A stretch of 64,000 bases of DNA from Oscillospiraceae bacterium (lineage in GTDB: Bacteria > Bacillota > Clostridia > Oscillospirales > Ruminococcaceae): positions 1 through 64,000 of the forward strand of contig JAGZUF010000001.1 of assembly GCA_018380115.1 (NCBI GenBank), read 5' to 3'. Position 1 is the first letter of the stretch; each line of letters opens with the position of its first letter. Below, piece by piece: positions 25,298 to 33,335 of this stretch. The notes beneath the pieces are model-generated. The model was not told the DNA's origin and did not search any database. It saw only the letters and a program-made list of their open reading frames with translations. A program made the translations under genes and the position numbers.

Positions 25298-26299
25298 ATG
25301 AAGCGCATTCTGCTTCTTACCACAGGGGGCACCATCGCCAGCGTGGAGACAAAGCGCGGCCTTGCCCCCGCCCCCACCAGCGAGCCGCTGCGCCGCCTTT
25401 TGGACGAGCTTGCCCTGCCGTGCGAGGTGACGGTGCACAGCCTGTTCCACATTGACAGCACCAACTTCCAGCCAGAGCACTGGCTGGAAATCGCGCGCGC
25501 CATCCGCGCCGCATACGAGGAATACGACGGCTTCGTCATCACGCACGGCACCGACACCATGGCTTACACGGCCGCGGCGCTCTCCTACCTCATCCAGTAC
25601 TCCGCAAAGCCCATTGTGCTGACGGGCGCACAGCGCCCCCTGAGCGACGCCATCACGGACGCGCGGCGCAATTTGCGTGACAGCATCCGCTTTGCCCTGC
25701 ACGAAGGCGTGCGCGGGGTATATCTTGTGTTTGATGGAAAGGCCATTTTGGGCACGCGGGCGCGCAAGGTGCGCTCGAAAAGCTACAACGCCTTCGAAAG
25801 CATCAATTACCCCGTCGCCGCCTTTATTGACGAGCGGCGCATTCTGCAGTATATGGAGGCGCCCTGCGCCGCGCAGCCCGGCGTGCAGTTTTACGACGCG
25901 CTGTGCCCGTGTGTGTGCGTGCTGAAGCTCATTCCCGGCATGCGGCCGGATATTCTGGAATACCTGGGCCGGGAATATGACGCCATCCTCATCGAGAGCT
26001 ACGGCGTGGGCGGCGTCCCCTTCCACGGCAGCCGCAATTTTATGGCGGAGCTTGCCGCCCTGACGCGCAGCGGCAAGGTGGTGGTGCTGGCCACGCAGGT
26101 GATGCTGGAGGGCAGCGACGCCGAGGTGTACGAGGTGGGCTTTGAGGCGGTGAACCGCTACAACGTGCTGCAGGCCTATGATATGACGGTGGAGGCCGCC
26201 AGCGTGAAGCTGATGTGGGCCATGGCGCAGACGCACAATTTTGCGCAGGTGAAGCACCTGTTCTACCAGAACATCAACAACGATATTCTCACATTGTAA
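25298..26299 (+). CDS. ansA: Type I L-asparaginase
   Basis: A 333-residue cytoplasmic-type asparaginase, hydrolysing asparagine to aspartate and ammonia. The first active-site motif LLTTGGTIAS is at residues 6-15 (nucleophile Thr12) and the second is GFVITHGTDTMAYTAAAL. There is no signal peptide, hence the type I call; LTGAQRPLSDAITDARRNL also fits. An in-frame start upstream lies inside the tandem array; the ATG at 25298 is chosen because AAAGGAG precedes it and it gives the usual N-terminus. It is followed by a nucleotidyltransferase gene after 16 bases, so the two are cotranscribed. Confidence 0.94.
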   Translation: MKRILLLTTGGTIASVETKRGLAPAPTSEPLRRLLDELALPCEVTVHSLFHIDSTNFQPEHWLEIARAIRAAYEEYDGFVITHGTDTMAYTAAALSYLIQYSAKPIVLTGAQRPLSDAITDARRNLRDSIRFALHEGVRGVYLVFDGKAILGTRARKVRSKSYNAFESINYPVAAFIDERRILQYMEAPCAAQPGVQFYDALCPCVCVLKLIPGMRPDILEYLGREYDAILIESYGVGGVPFHGSRNFMAELAALTRSGKVVVLATQVMLEGSDAEVYEVGFEAVNRYNVLQAYDMTVEAASVKLMWAMAQTHNFAQVKHLFYQNINNDILTL

Positions 26300-26315
26300 A
26301 AAGGAGGGGGCCGGC

Positions 26316-27101
26316 ATGACAGAGCCCTGCCGGGCGCTGCGCGGCCTGCTGGAGGCTGTCGTGCGGGAATACCGGCGCATTTTGGGCAGAAACCTTGCGG
26401 GCATCTACCTGCACGGCTCTGCCGCATTCGGCTGTTTTCGCTGGCAGACAAGCGACATCGACCTGCTGGTGGCTGTACATGCGCCGCCTTCTTCCCGCCA
26501 AAAGGAAGGGCTGGTGCGCACCCTGCTGGCGCAGGGCACCGCTGCGCCGCCCGCCGGGTTCGAGATGAGTGTGGTGCTGGTGCGCTACTGCCGCCAGTTT
26601 GTATGGCCTGTGCCGTACGAACTGCACTTTTCAAATATGCACCGGGCATCATTTGAAAAAGACTTGTCTGCGGCCTGTGCGCGCATGCACGGCACAGATA
26701 AAGACCTTGCCGCGCATTTCGCCGTCACGCGGGCGGCGGGTGTCACCCTGTGGGGGGAAAGCCCACGCACTATGTTCTGCGCCATACCGCCTGGCGCATA
26801 TAAAGCCGCCATTCTGTACGACGCAGCCACCGCCGTGCAGGATGCCGGGCCAAAACCTGTACAGGTGGTGCTGAACCTTTGCCGCGCGCTTGCCTTTTGG
26901 CGGCAGGGGCTTGTGCTCTCCAAACAGCAGGGCGGCCAATGGGCGCTGGCACATCTGGCGGTGCAGTGGCACCCAGTTGTGCGTGCGGCACTGCAAAGCT
27001 ATACGCAGGGCGCGCCCTTCTGCGCGCCTTCCGGGCAGGCAAGGGCATTTGCCTCCTGGGCGCTGCAGGGCCTGCCGCCGCCTCGCAGTATTGATGAATA
27101 G
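26316..27101 (+). CDS. Aminoglycoside nucleotidyltransferase-like protein
   Basis: A 261-residue member of the ANT(3'')/AadA-like family. The nucleotidyltransferase motif is IYLHGSAAFGCFRWQTSDID at about residues 29-48, with the metal-binding Asp-x-Asp, and the helical C-terminal domain carries LNLCRALAFWRQGLVLSKQQ, comparable to the LTLxRxxx...K region of AadA. The family transfers AMP to aminoglycosides; distant members (DUF4111 type) may have other substrates, so resistance is not proven. AAAAGGAGGGGG precedes the start. It forms an operon with ansA and lies 1.4 kb from the class D beta-lactamase. A terminator follows. Confidence 0.82.
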   Translation: MTEPCRALRGLLEAVVREYRRILGRNLAGIYLHGSAAFGCFRWQTSDIDLLVAVHAPPSSRQKEGLVRTLLAQGTAAPPAGFEMSVVLVRYCRQFVWPVPYELHFSNMHRASFEKDLSAACARMHGTDKDLAAHFAVTRAAGVTLWGESPRTMFCAIPPGAYKAAILYDAATAVQDAGPKPVQVVLNLCRALAFWRQGLVLSKQQGGQWALAHLAVQWHPVVRAALQSYTQGAPFCAPSGQARAFASWALQGLPPPRSIDE

Positions 27102-27110
27102 AAGCAAACG

Positions 27111-27148
27111 GGCCCGGCGCTTCGGCAAACCGAAGCGCCGGGCCTGTT
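27111..27148 (+). terminator. Terminator after the nucleotidyltransferase gene
   Basis: 15-bp perfect stem GGCCCGGCGCTTCGG with CAAA loop; only a short T-poor tail follows. Confidence 0.65.
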
Positions 27149-27158
27149 CGTACCTGGA

Positions 27159-27398
27159 AAATCACCGGCTGTGCCAGTGGAAGCCCTGCCTAAAAAGCTT
27201 TTGTTTCAGGCACCGGACAAAATGGGCTGCCAGCAGCCAGACTTACAAAGCAGGAAAGCCTTTTTAGAACAGGACGCCGCCCATTTACAGGCTGCGGGGC
27301 AAGCGATGCAGACGATTTCAGCACGTCCTGTGATGCCTGCCGGTAAAAACCCTTACCGTGTTTTAACCCGGCGGGCCTCCGGCCCGGCCATTGGTTAT
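27159..27398 (+). repeat. Interspersed 240-bp repeat, copy C
   Basis: Left end AATCACCGGCTGTGCCAGTGG and right end the inverse of AACCAATGGCCGGGCCGGAGG. Internal blocks CTAAAAAGCTTTTGTTTCAG, CCATTTACAGGCTGCGGGGC, AAGCGATGCAGA and TTCAGCACGTCCTGTGATGC follow the same order as in copies A and B. It sits directly after a terminator. Confidence 0.75.
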
Positions 27399-27509
27399 GG
27401 GCCGGGTACGCACGGAGCGTCAAAGCTGCATGTGCAAAACCGGTGTTCCCCCCGCGCCGCTGCATCAAACTGCCTCCCCTGCCGGGGCAGGTGCGCTTTA
27501 CACTCCCTT

Positions 27510-28889
27510 TTATTCTGCCGCCAGCAGTGCGGTAAGGGCGTTTAGGTCTTCACAGGTCTCAAGGCCGGCAATGCCCTGCGCAAATTTTTCGGCATTTTCG
27601 CGGCCAATAAAGCTTGCCGTGCGCTCGATGAAGAACTGCTGCTCCTCCTGCATAGTGAAATTATTGCGGGGGTGCCCCTTCGGGCAGCGCAGCGTCTCGC
27701 GAAACACGCGCCCATCCTTGCACACCACTTCCACAGTCGTCTCAGGGAAGGTGCCCTGCCAGAACACCTCGAACATATGCAGGCGGTTCGCCTGCGGGCC
27801 GAAGTATTCCACAATTTTGGAGAGCTCGTACAGCTCTTCGCTGGAACGGCTTTGCAGGCTGTACCAATCTTCCGAGGGCTTCTTGCCGCTGAGGTAACAG
27901 GCAAAGCAGTGGGGCAGGCTGTATTCCGCCTGAATAAGCCCCATGGGCAGCGGGCTCTCTGCGCTGGTGATGTCGATGATGGGTGATACGCGCACCTTTT
28001 CAATGTCGGAGAGGCCCAGCTTCTCCCTTGTGCAGATATTGTGCAGGCCATCCAGCGGGGCCTGCACCCATACGTTTGCCGGCCAGTGCTTCAAAAGCGT
28101 TTCATTGATGTAGAAGGTTTTGCCCAGCTCTTTGTCCAGCCAATCCCACTCACACCTGTTGGAGACATACAGCCAGTAGCCTGTATCTCCTTCCAGGCCG
28201 TCATAATAGTATTCAAAGCCCTGCCGGGTAATCTCGGCGCTTTCGGCGCCGCTTCTTCCGGCAATGCCGTGCGCATAATGGTAAATGTCCCCATCGCCGT
28301 CCTTGCCCATTAGAGTGGGAGCCTGGTAAGCGGCCAGCGAGATACAGGCGGCCATTTGCAGCGCGTCAAGCCCCAACAGCTTGCCTGCGGCCACCGCCGA
28401 GGCGAACACCTGCCAATTCACAAGGCCCCAGCCGCGGCCCTGGGCCAGGTAGCTGTCGAATTCCGGCTGTACGGCCATGGCAATGCGCTGGTACACTTCA
28501 TAGGCGGCCACAATGGCGGTGATAACCTCTTTGCCGGACGCATGCTTCTGCTCGCCGTAGGCGAATGCCGCCGGCACGGCACCGGCCGAGGCGTGGCCCG
28601 TCCAGGTGCAGTCCTCCCAGTCCAGCACGTCGGCCGCCGTGCCGTTGGCATAAACAGCTTCGGTGGGCGCTACACGCGCCCCGGTTGCCCACACGCTGGC
28701 CGTGCCTGCCGTGCCGCGGGCGGCCGCCATGGCAGCCGCATTGGCTGTGGGGCTCATGTTTCTGCTTGCCACGCTTACCGCCACCGTGTGCAGCATTATC
28801 TTTTTGGCCTGTTCAATGGCACCGGCGGGCAGTGCTTCGTATTTCAGCTCCGCCGCATAGCGGCCCAGTATCTTTGTATATTCCTTCAT
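27510..28889 (-). CDS. MmgE/PrpD family protein
   Basis: A 459-residue cytoplasmic enzyme of the MmgE/PrpD fold, which includes 2-methylcitrate dehydratase, cis-aconitate decarboxylase and iminodisuccinate epimerase. Typical parts are the helical N-terminus (KKIMLHTVAVSVASRN), VYANGTAADVLDWEDCTWTG with HASAGAVPAAFAYGEQK, and the C-terminal lid IIDITSAESPLPMGLIQAEY. Other methylcitrate-cycle genes (prpB, prpC) are absent, so methylcitrate is unlikely. Two consecutive ATGs exist; the second has better spacing to AGGAGG. It is the last gene of a LacI-controlled group with two carriers and probably acts on the imported acid. Substrate unknown. Confidence 0.9.
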   Translation of the reverse strand: MKEYTKILGRYAAELKYEALPAGAIEQAKKIMLHTVAVSVASRNMSPTANAAAMAAARGTAGTASVWATGARVAPTEAVYANGTAADVLDWEDCTWTGHASAGAVPAAFAYGEQKHASGKEVITAIVAAYEVYQRIAMAVQPEFDSYLAQGRGWGLVNWQVFASAVAAGKLLGLDALQMAACISLAAYQAPTLMGKDGDGDIYHYAHGIAGRSGAESAEITRQGFEYYYDGLEGDTGYWLYVSNRCEWDWLDKELGKTFYINETLLKHWPANVWVQAPLDGLHNICTREKLGLSDIEKVRVSPIIDITSAESPLPMGLIQAEYSLPHCFACYLSGKKPSEDWYSLQSRSSEELYELSKIVEYFGPQANRLHMFEVFWQGTFPETTVEVVCKDGRVFRETLRCPKGHPRNNFTMQEEQQFFIERTASFIGRENAEKFAQGIAGLETCEDLNALTALLAAE

Positions 28890-28944
28890 CATGTTGCCTC
28901 CTGTGTATGGTTTTGTTTTTTCTGTTTTCAGCGCATATGCCCTT

Positions 28945-30243
28945 TCAGGCCGTTTCCTTCGGCGCCACATAGCCCTGGAAGCCGGGGCGCGTTTCTACCC
29001 ACAGCGGGGTCTTCTTACTGGTGGCGAACAGCCCCAGCACAAGAAGCACCACAGACAGCCCGCCGAACACGGCAAACACGATGTTGTAAGAGCCCGTGAT
29101 GTCATAGGTGAAATTGAGCAGCGGGTAACCCAGCGTGCTGCCGATGGTGCGGAAGACGACGGAATAGCTCATGAACTTGGAATATTCCTTGAAGCCGAAC
29201 ACATCGCGCATAAACACGGGCAGCACAGTGAACAGGATAATGCCAAGGCCCATGGAAAGCCCGATGACAGGTCCAAGGAACGTGCGCTGCGGCGTGATGA
29301 CGAGCAGAGAGGCAATGGCAACCAGATAACCGCCTACGCACAGCGTTGTGCCAAGGCGCACGCCCCAGCGGTCCATAGCCCAGCCCAGCGGTAGAAGGAA
29401 CAGAACAGAGCCGATGCTGAACAGCCCCACCACATCACCAGAAAAGACAGTGTCAAGCCCCACCTCGCTCAGGTGTGCAGGCACCGCATACACTACAGGA
29501 TACACGATAAGGCCGGTGATGAATGTCCACAAGTATGCGCAGTACAGCTTCGGCGAGTGCAGCGCCTTTTTGAATTCTGCACCCGGCAGGGAGGCGGCGT
29601 CCGGCTTTTCCTCCTGCTCGCCGTCCTTATGCTCTACACCCCATGGCTTGAGGTTTTTTTCCGCCGGGTGGTCGCGTATTACCAGGAACACCAGCACCGT
29701 CACCGCCAAAATCAGCCACATGGTGTACAGCATGGCTTGGCGCCAGCCCGCGTTGTCTATCCATGAGGCCACCATTTTAGAGGTAAAAAACGCACAGAGG
29801 TTGCTGAAGGTGAACATGGCGCTGATAATGGTGGCGCCCTTGCGGGCAAACCAGTTGTTGACGATGTTCCCCACGCTTACTTGGCTGAACAGCGGCCATA
29901 TAAAGCCCGAGACAGCCGATGCCAGGAATATCATGGGCAGGTTGCCGGAAACTGCGTACAGCAGCGCCGCAAGCGCGCCCGCAAAGGCACCGGCCGTGAT
30001 GATATAGCGTATTTTGAACCTTCGCTCGATGCGCACATACAAAAAGTATAGCACGCCCGAGACTATCTCGTTAAAAGACTGCGTGAGCGAATAGGCTCCG
30101 TGGGAAATGCCCAGCTCTTCCGTGATGGGCACCATGTAAAGCCCAAATGAGTTGCTGAACAGGAAAACTGCCGGCAGCGCAATGGCGTACACAATGACAA
30201 CCAGAAACGCATAGTGGAATTTTCCGCCTGAATGCTGTTTCAT
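28945..30243 (-). CDS. MFS transporter, OFA/monocarboxylate-type
   Basis: A 432-residue carrier with twelve predicted helices and a central charged loop (about residues 188-215, KNLKPWGVEHKDGEQEEKPD). The N-terminal half, with YAIALPAVFLFSNSFGLYMV, ITEELGISHGAYSLTQSFNE and IFLASAVSGFIWPLFSQVSV, resembles oxalate/formate or monocarboxylate MFS proteins, so an organic acid is a likely substrate. The start at 30243 has GAGGAGG. A perfect LacI operator lies 44 bases upstream. It is separated from the symporter by a terminator, so it probably has its own promoter. Confidence 0.9.
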   Translation of the reverse strand: MKQHSGGKFHYAFLVVIVYAIALPAVFLFSNSFGLYMVPITEELGISHGAYSLTQSFNEIVSGVLYFLYVRIERRFKIRYIITAGAFAGALAALLYAVSGNLPMIFLASAVSGFIWPLFSQVSVGNIVNNWFARKGATIISAMFTFSNLCAFFTSKMVASWIDNAGWRQAMLYTMWLILAVTVLVFLVIRDHPAEKNLKPWGVEHKDGEQEEKPDAASLPGAEFKKALHSPKLYCAYLWTFITGLIVYPVVYAVPAHLSEVGLDTVFSGDVVGLFSIGSVLFLLPLGWAMDRWGVRLGTTLCVGGYLVAIASLLVITPQRTFLGPVIGLSMGLGIILFTVLPVFMRDVFGFKEYSKFMSYSVVFRTIGSTLGYPLLNFTYDITGSYNIVFAVFGGLSVVLLVLGLFATSKKTPLWVETRPGFQGYVAPKETA

Positions 30244-30286
30244 AAATGACCTCCTCAAACGATTGTATTTTTCTATATTCAAAAAA

Positions 30287-30298
30287 GGGAACGTTCCC
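30287..30298. promoter_or_regulatory. LacI operator upstream of the MFS gene
   Basis: Perfect palindrome GGGAACGTTCCC, embedded in A5/T5 arms. Identical to the sites at 31871 and 32985. Confidence 0.85.
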
Positions 30299-30315
30299 TT
30301 TTTGGGGCAAAAAAA

Positions 30316-30352
30316 GAACTGTGCCGGTGCGGGGCAGGCCCGCACCGGCGGG
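30316..30352 (-). terminator. Terminator of the symporter gene
   Basis: On the minus strand the stem CCGGTGCGGG/CCCGCACCGG is followed by CACAGTTCTTTTTTT, right after the symporter stop. Confidence 0.85.
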
Positions 30353-30354
30353 CG

Positions 30355-31836
30355 TTATTTTTTTACCGCAGGCGTTCTGCGGAACTTTTCCTGAAAATAG
30401 TAGGTAGCCTGTACCTCCTCCTCGGTGGGTGCACTGCCAAAACACTTGCCTATCAGGCAGCCCGCCAGGCAGGCCGGCAGTCCCACCCAGATGGCGTCCA
30501 GCCCCCATGGCCTGCCCAGGATGGTCCACACCAGCGCAGTTCCGCCGCCCGCAAGGATGCCCGCAATGGCCCCCTCTGTGTTCATGCGTTTTGAGAACCA
30601 CGCGAACAGATATGGAATGACGAGCGCCGCTGCGCAGATGGACATTACCACATCCATCAGCTCCATAATGCCCTGAAACCACAGCGAAAGGCCGATGCTG
30701 AAAATAGTGCACAGCAAAATACCCACACGGCTGAGCAGGATGTCCTGTTTATCTGTGACAACGCAGTTTTTCCGTGAGATGAGATATGTCTGGATGACGT
30801 TTTTCGAGATGATCATGCCGCCTGCAAACAGCGTGGAGGACGCACAGGACATAATGGTGCTGAGCACACCGTACAGCAGCAGCACGCCCATTACAGGGCC
30901 GGCCTTCATCATAAGGGTGTAGAACACCATATTTGGCTCTATATCGGGGCCCAGCATCACCCGGGCCGCCACGCCGATATAGCACGGCACCAGCAGAATG
31001 GGCAGTACAAGAAACGTGCCAAGGTAAAGCCCCTTTTTGGCAGCCGCGTCATTTTTGGCCGAGGCCACACGCTGCAGGTCGTCCTGGTTGCCCACAATGA
31101 CCAGAAGGCCCATGGTGATGCAGTAGTAAATAAGCTCCTTCACCCAGCCGAACCCTTGAAACAGCGACAGCATCTGCGGCTGCCCGGCAGACGTGTAGAA
31201 CTGTGCCACCGGCTGCCAGCCGCCCAGAGAATGAAGCACAAAGCCCAGCATCAAAAACGGGCACAGCGTCTGGAACACAGACTGAATAAAGTTCGTCACC
31301 ATCACGCTCAGAAAGCCTGATATTCCCGTATAGAACAGGATGATAGCGGCCGATACCAGCACACCCTGCACATGCGTCCAGCCCAAAACCGTGGTGAACA
31401 GGAAGGCCAGCGCATTGAACTGCAGGCCCATCATCATGCAGTACTTCAGGGCAAAGCCGCCGCCCACCAGATATTGGATGGCGCCGTTGCGGCCCGGAAA
31501 GCGCTTTTGGTAAAACTCTGCAATGGTAAACAGCTTCAGAGAGCGCAGCCTGCTGACGAAGAAAAATATCCACGGCAGGGTAACAAGGTAAAGGCTGGCA
31601 TAGCTCCACCAGCTTACCACGCCTCCCGTGTAGCTGCTGGCGCACAGCCCAATCAGGCCCGCACTGCCCACCCATGCGCCAATGCTGACGGCTGCTATCA
31701 CCGCAGAGCCGAAGCGGTTGGCCGCAAGCCCAAAATCGTCAATAGACTTTGTGGCCTGCCTGCGCAGCACAAGGCCGATGGCGACCATGGCTGCCATATA
31801 TACCGCCATTGCCGAAACAACAAAAGCCGAACTCAA
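30355..31836 (-). CDS. Sodium:solute symporter family protein
   Basis: A 493-residue membrane protein with about thirteen helices of the SSS family (ADDLA-like N-terminal segment KSIDDFGLAANRFGSAVIAA, SIGAWVGSAGLIGLCASSYT, and a GNQDDLQRVASAKNDAAAKK loop). It imports a solute with sodium; family members carry proline, pantothenate, sugars or acids. A TTG start is chosen because TAGGAGGAATCAAG precedes it; the longer frame would begin inside the operator. A perfect LacI site lies 34 bases upstream. Together with the MFS carrier and the MmgE/PrpD enzyme it suggests uptake of an organic acid. Confidence 0.9.
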   Translation of the reverse strand: MSSAFVVSAMAVYMAAMVAIGLVLRRQATKSIDDFGLAANRFGSAVIAAVSIGAWVGSAGLIGLCASSYTGGVVSWWSYASLYLVTLPWIFFFVSRLRSLKLFTIAEFYQKRFPGRNGAIQYLVGGGFALKYCMMMGLQFNALAFLFTTVLGWTHVQGVLVSAAIILFYTGISGFLSVMVTNFIQSVFQTLCPFLMLGFVLHSLGGWQPVAQFYTSAGQPQMLSLFQGFGWVKELIYYCITMGLLVIVGNQDDLQRVASAKNDAAAKKGLYLGTFLVLPILLVPCYIGVAARVMLGPDIEPNMVFYTLMMKAGPVMGVLLLYGVLSTIMSCASSTLFAGGMIISKNVIQTYLISRKNCVVTDKQDILLSRVGILLCTIFSIGLSLWFQGIMELMDVVMSICAAALVIPYLFAWFSKRMNTEGAIAGILAGGGTALVWTILGRPWGLDAIWVGLPACLAGCLIGKCFGSAPTEEEVQATYYFQEKFRRTPAVKK

Positions 31837-31870
31837 CTTGATTCCTCCTATCGTATAAACGCTTAATAAA

Positions 31871-31882
31871 GGGAACGTTCCC
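31871..31882. promoter_or_regulatory. LacI operator upstream of the symporter gene
   Basis: Perfect GGGAACGTTCCC palindrome. A TATTAT -10 on the minus strand (31893-31898) lies just upstream, so the operator would cover the transcription start. Confidence 0.85.
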
Positions 31883-31932
31883 ATTTCGAACCATAATACC
31901 CCTTTGCCGCTTCTTTCGGGATGCCATCCTCT

Positions 31933-32955
31933 TTACACGGGGCCTTGTCCCACAGACCTTCGCAGCTCCATGGAATAGGACATCATCACATCGCGGTATT
32001 CCAGCTCTTTATTCTGTATCACCTCCAGCATTAGCTTGGTGGTGAGCACGCCATACTCGTAGTCTGACACGAATGCCGAGGTAAGGAATCTTTCCTCTGT
32101 GTTATCACGCTGAATGGTGACGATAGAAAAGTCCTGCGGGCAGCGCAGGCCTCTCTCCTGAAAATAAAAGCACACTGCCCGCGCGCATGCCAGCTCGTCC
32201 GCAAAGACGGCCGTATATTTTCCCTTCATGAAATATTTATACAGCGCCTCCAAGTATTCGGCCGTGGCATTGCCGCCTGCAGGCGCTGGGTAAAAATCGG
32301 CCGCGCTGCAGGCAAAGCCCGCTTCAAAGCATATATTTTCCCAGGCGCGCAGCCTGGTTTTTCGAAATTGCTCGTTCTGCGGCTCAACCCCCACAAGGGT
32401 GAGCACGCGCCTGTGGCCGTTCATTACAAGAAGACGGTACAAATCGCTGCTGTAATTGTAATTGCCGTGGTAGACGCGGAACCCGCGGTTTGCGTGCAGG
32501 CGCTCGCCACCGTACACCACATTGCGGAACTGATTGGCGGCCTGCTGCACCTCCGGCAAATCATCCCACCCAAGGGTGATGAGCCCCTGAATACGCTGCT
32601 GGCGCAAATAACGCACATATTTGGGCGTATAACCCGGCGCCTCATGAGGGATGCTGTCCTGCACAATAAGCAGGTCACAGCCGTTTTCACTCAGCGTGTC
32701 CAGAATACCCGCCACGCGCCGCGAAATAGCGGGGTTTGTGAACATTCCCCTGCCCAAAGATAAAATACCTACCACGGTGTTGTGCACACCGCGCAGACCT
32801 CTGGCCATGTAGTTGGGATAATAGCCCATCTCCTGCATGGTGTGCTCTATCAGCTCCCGCGTTTTGGGGCTTGCCGAGCCGCCGTTTATCACACGGGAGA
32901 CTGTGCTTTTTGAAACACCCGCCCGTTTGGCGATGTCCAAGATAGACAGTTCCAT
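31933..32955 (-). CDS. LacI-family repressor of the adjacent carrier/MmgE regulon
   Basis: A 340-residue repressor. The N-terminal helix-turn-helix is ILDIAKRAGVSKSTVSRVIN at residues 5-24, with the hinge near YPNYMARGLRG, followed by a periplasmic-binding-like effector domain (VVGILSLGRGMFTNPAISRR; IQGLITLGWDD; TAVFADELACARAV). The ATG at 32955 with AGGAGAGAG is used; the frame is open further but runs through the operator. Its own promoter (TTGACG, 18 bases, TATAAT on the minus strand, 33033-33004) is followed directly by a GGGAACGTTCCC site, so it represses itself as well as the two carrier genes. Effector unknown. Confidence 0.93.
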   Translation of the reverse strand: MELSILDIAKRAGVSKSTVSRVINGGSASPKTRELIEHTMQEMGYYPNYMARGLRGVHNTVVGILSLGRGMFTNPAISRRVAGILDTLSENGCDLLIVQDSIPHEAPGYTPKYVRYLRQQRIQGLITLGWDDLPEVQQAANQFRNVVYGGERLHANRGFRVYHGNYNYSSDLYRLLVMNGHRRVLTLVGVEPQNEQFRKTRLRAWENICFEAGFACSAADFYPAPAGGNATAEYLEALYKYFMKGKYTAVFADELACARAVCFYFQERGLRCPQDFSIVTIQRDNTEERFLTSAFVSDYEYGVLTTKLMLEVIQNKELEYRDVMMSYSMELRRSVGQGPV

Positions 32956-32984
32956 AATATCTTTCTCTCTCCTGCCGCAGATGA

Positions 32985-33033
32985 GGGAACGTTCCCAAGA
33001 AGCATTATAAGCATCTGCCGCCCCCGCCGTCAA
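32985..33033 (-). promoter_or_regulatory. Promoter and operator of the lacI-type gene
   Basis: Minus-strand TTGACG (33028-33033) and TATAAT (33004-33009), spacer 18. The third GGGAACGTTCCC (32985-32996) lies at the expected transcription start. Confidence 0.8.
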
Positions 33034-33218
33034 GCCTTCGCCAAAAAACTTCCCTTTTCTACAAAGATAGCCTTTTTGTTTTGGGTATCTTGCCCCTTTT
33101 TATCACCCGCGCCGCGCCGAAAAAGGTTTGCAGGCATCGTCCGCCCCAAGCCAAGGCGCAAGAAAATCGCAAGCTTTTCTCATGCAAAAACGCAAAAACG
33201 CAGCGTGGTTTTCTGGTA

Positions 33219-33260
33219 GCATGGAAGCAGTGGGCACCGCCCCTGCTTCCATGCTTTTTT
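33219..33260 (+). terminator. Orphan intrinsic terminator in a divergent intergenic region
   Basis: GCATGGAAGCAG/CTGCTTCCATGC stem with T6 directly after it on the plus strand. No gene precedes it on this strand (the upstream gene runs the other way), so it implies a short transcript from within about 33010-33219. That stretch holds no convincing coding frame. Confidence 0.75.
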
Positions 33261-33335
33261 GCGCACTGCGGGCGGCCTGTGCCACAAAACCCTGCCGCCC
33301 GCCCCTCGGGCGCAGAGAAAGGCGAACTAAGAGAA

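Noticed and set aside
24790..25560. Minus-strand frame with repeated RPKSCLTG-like segments, at first sight a repeat protein
   Set aside because: It is the reverse reading of the 47-bp array joined to antisense of two genes; unit lengths of 46-49 bases do not keep a frame.
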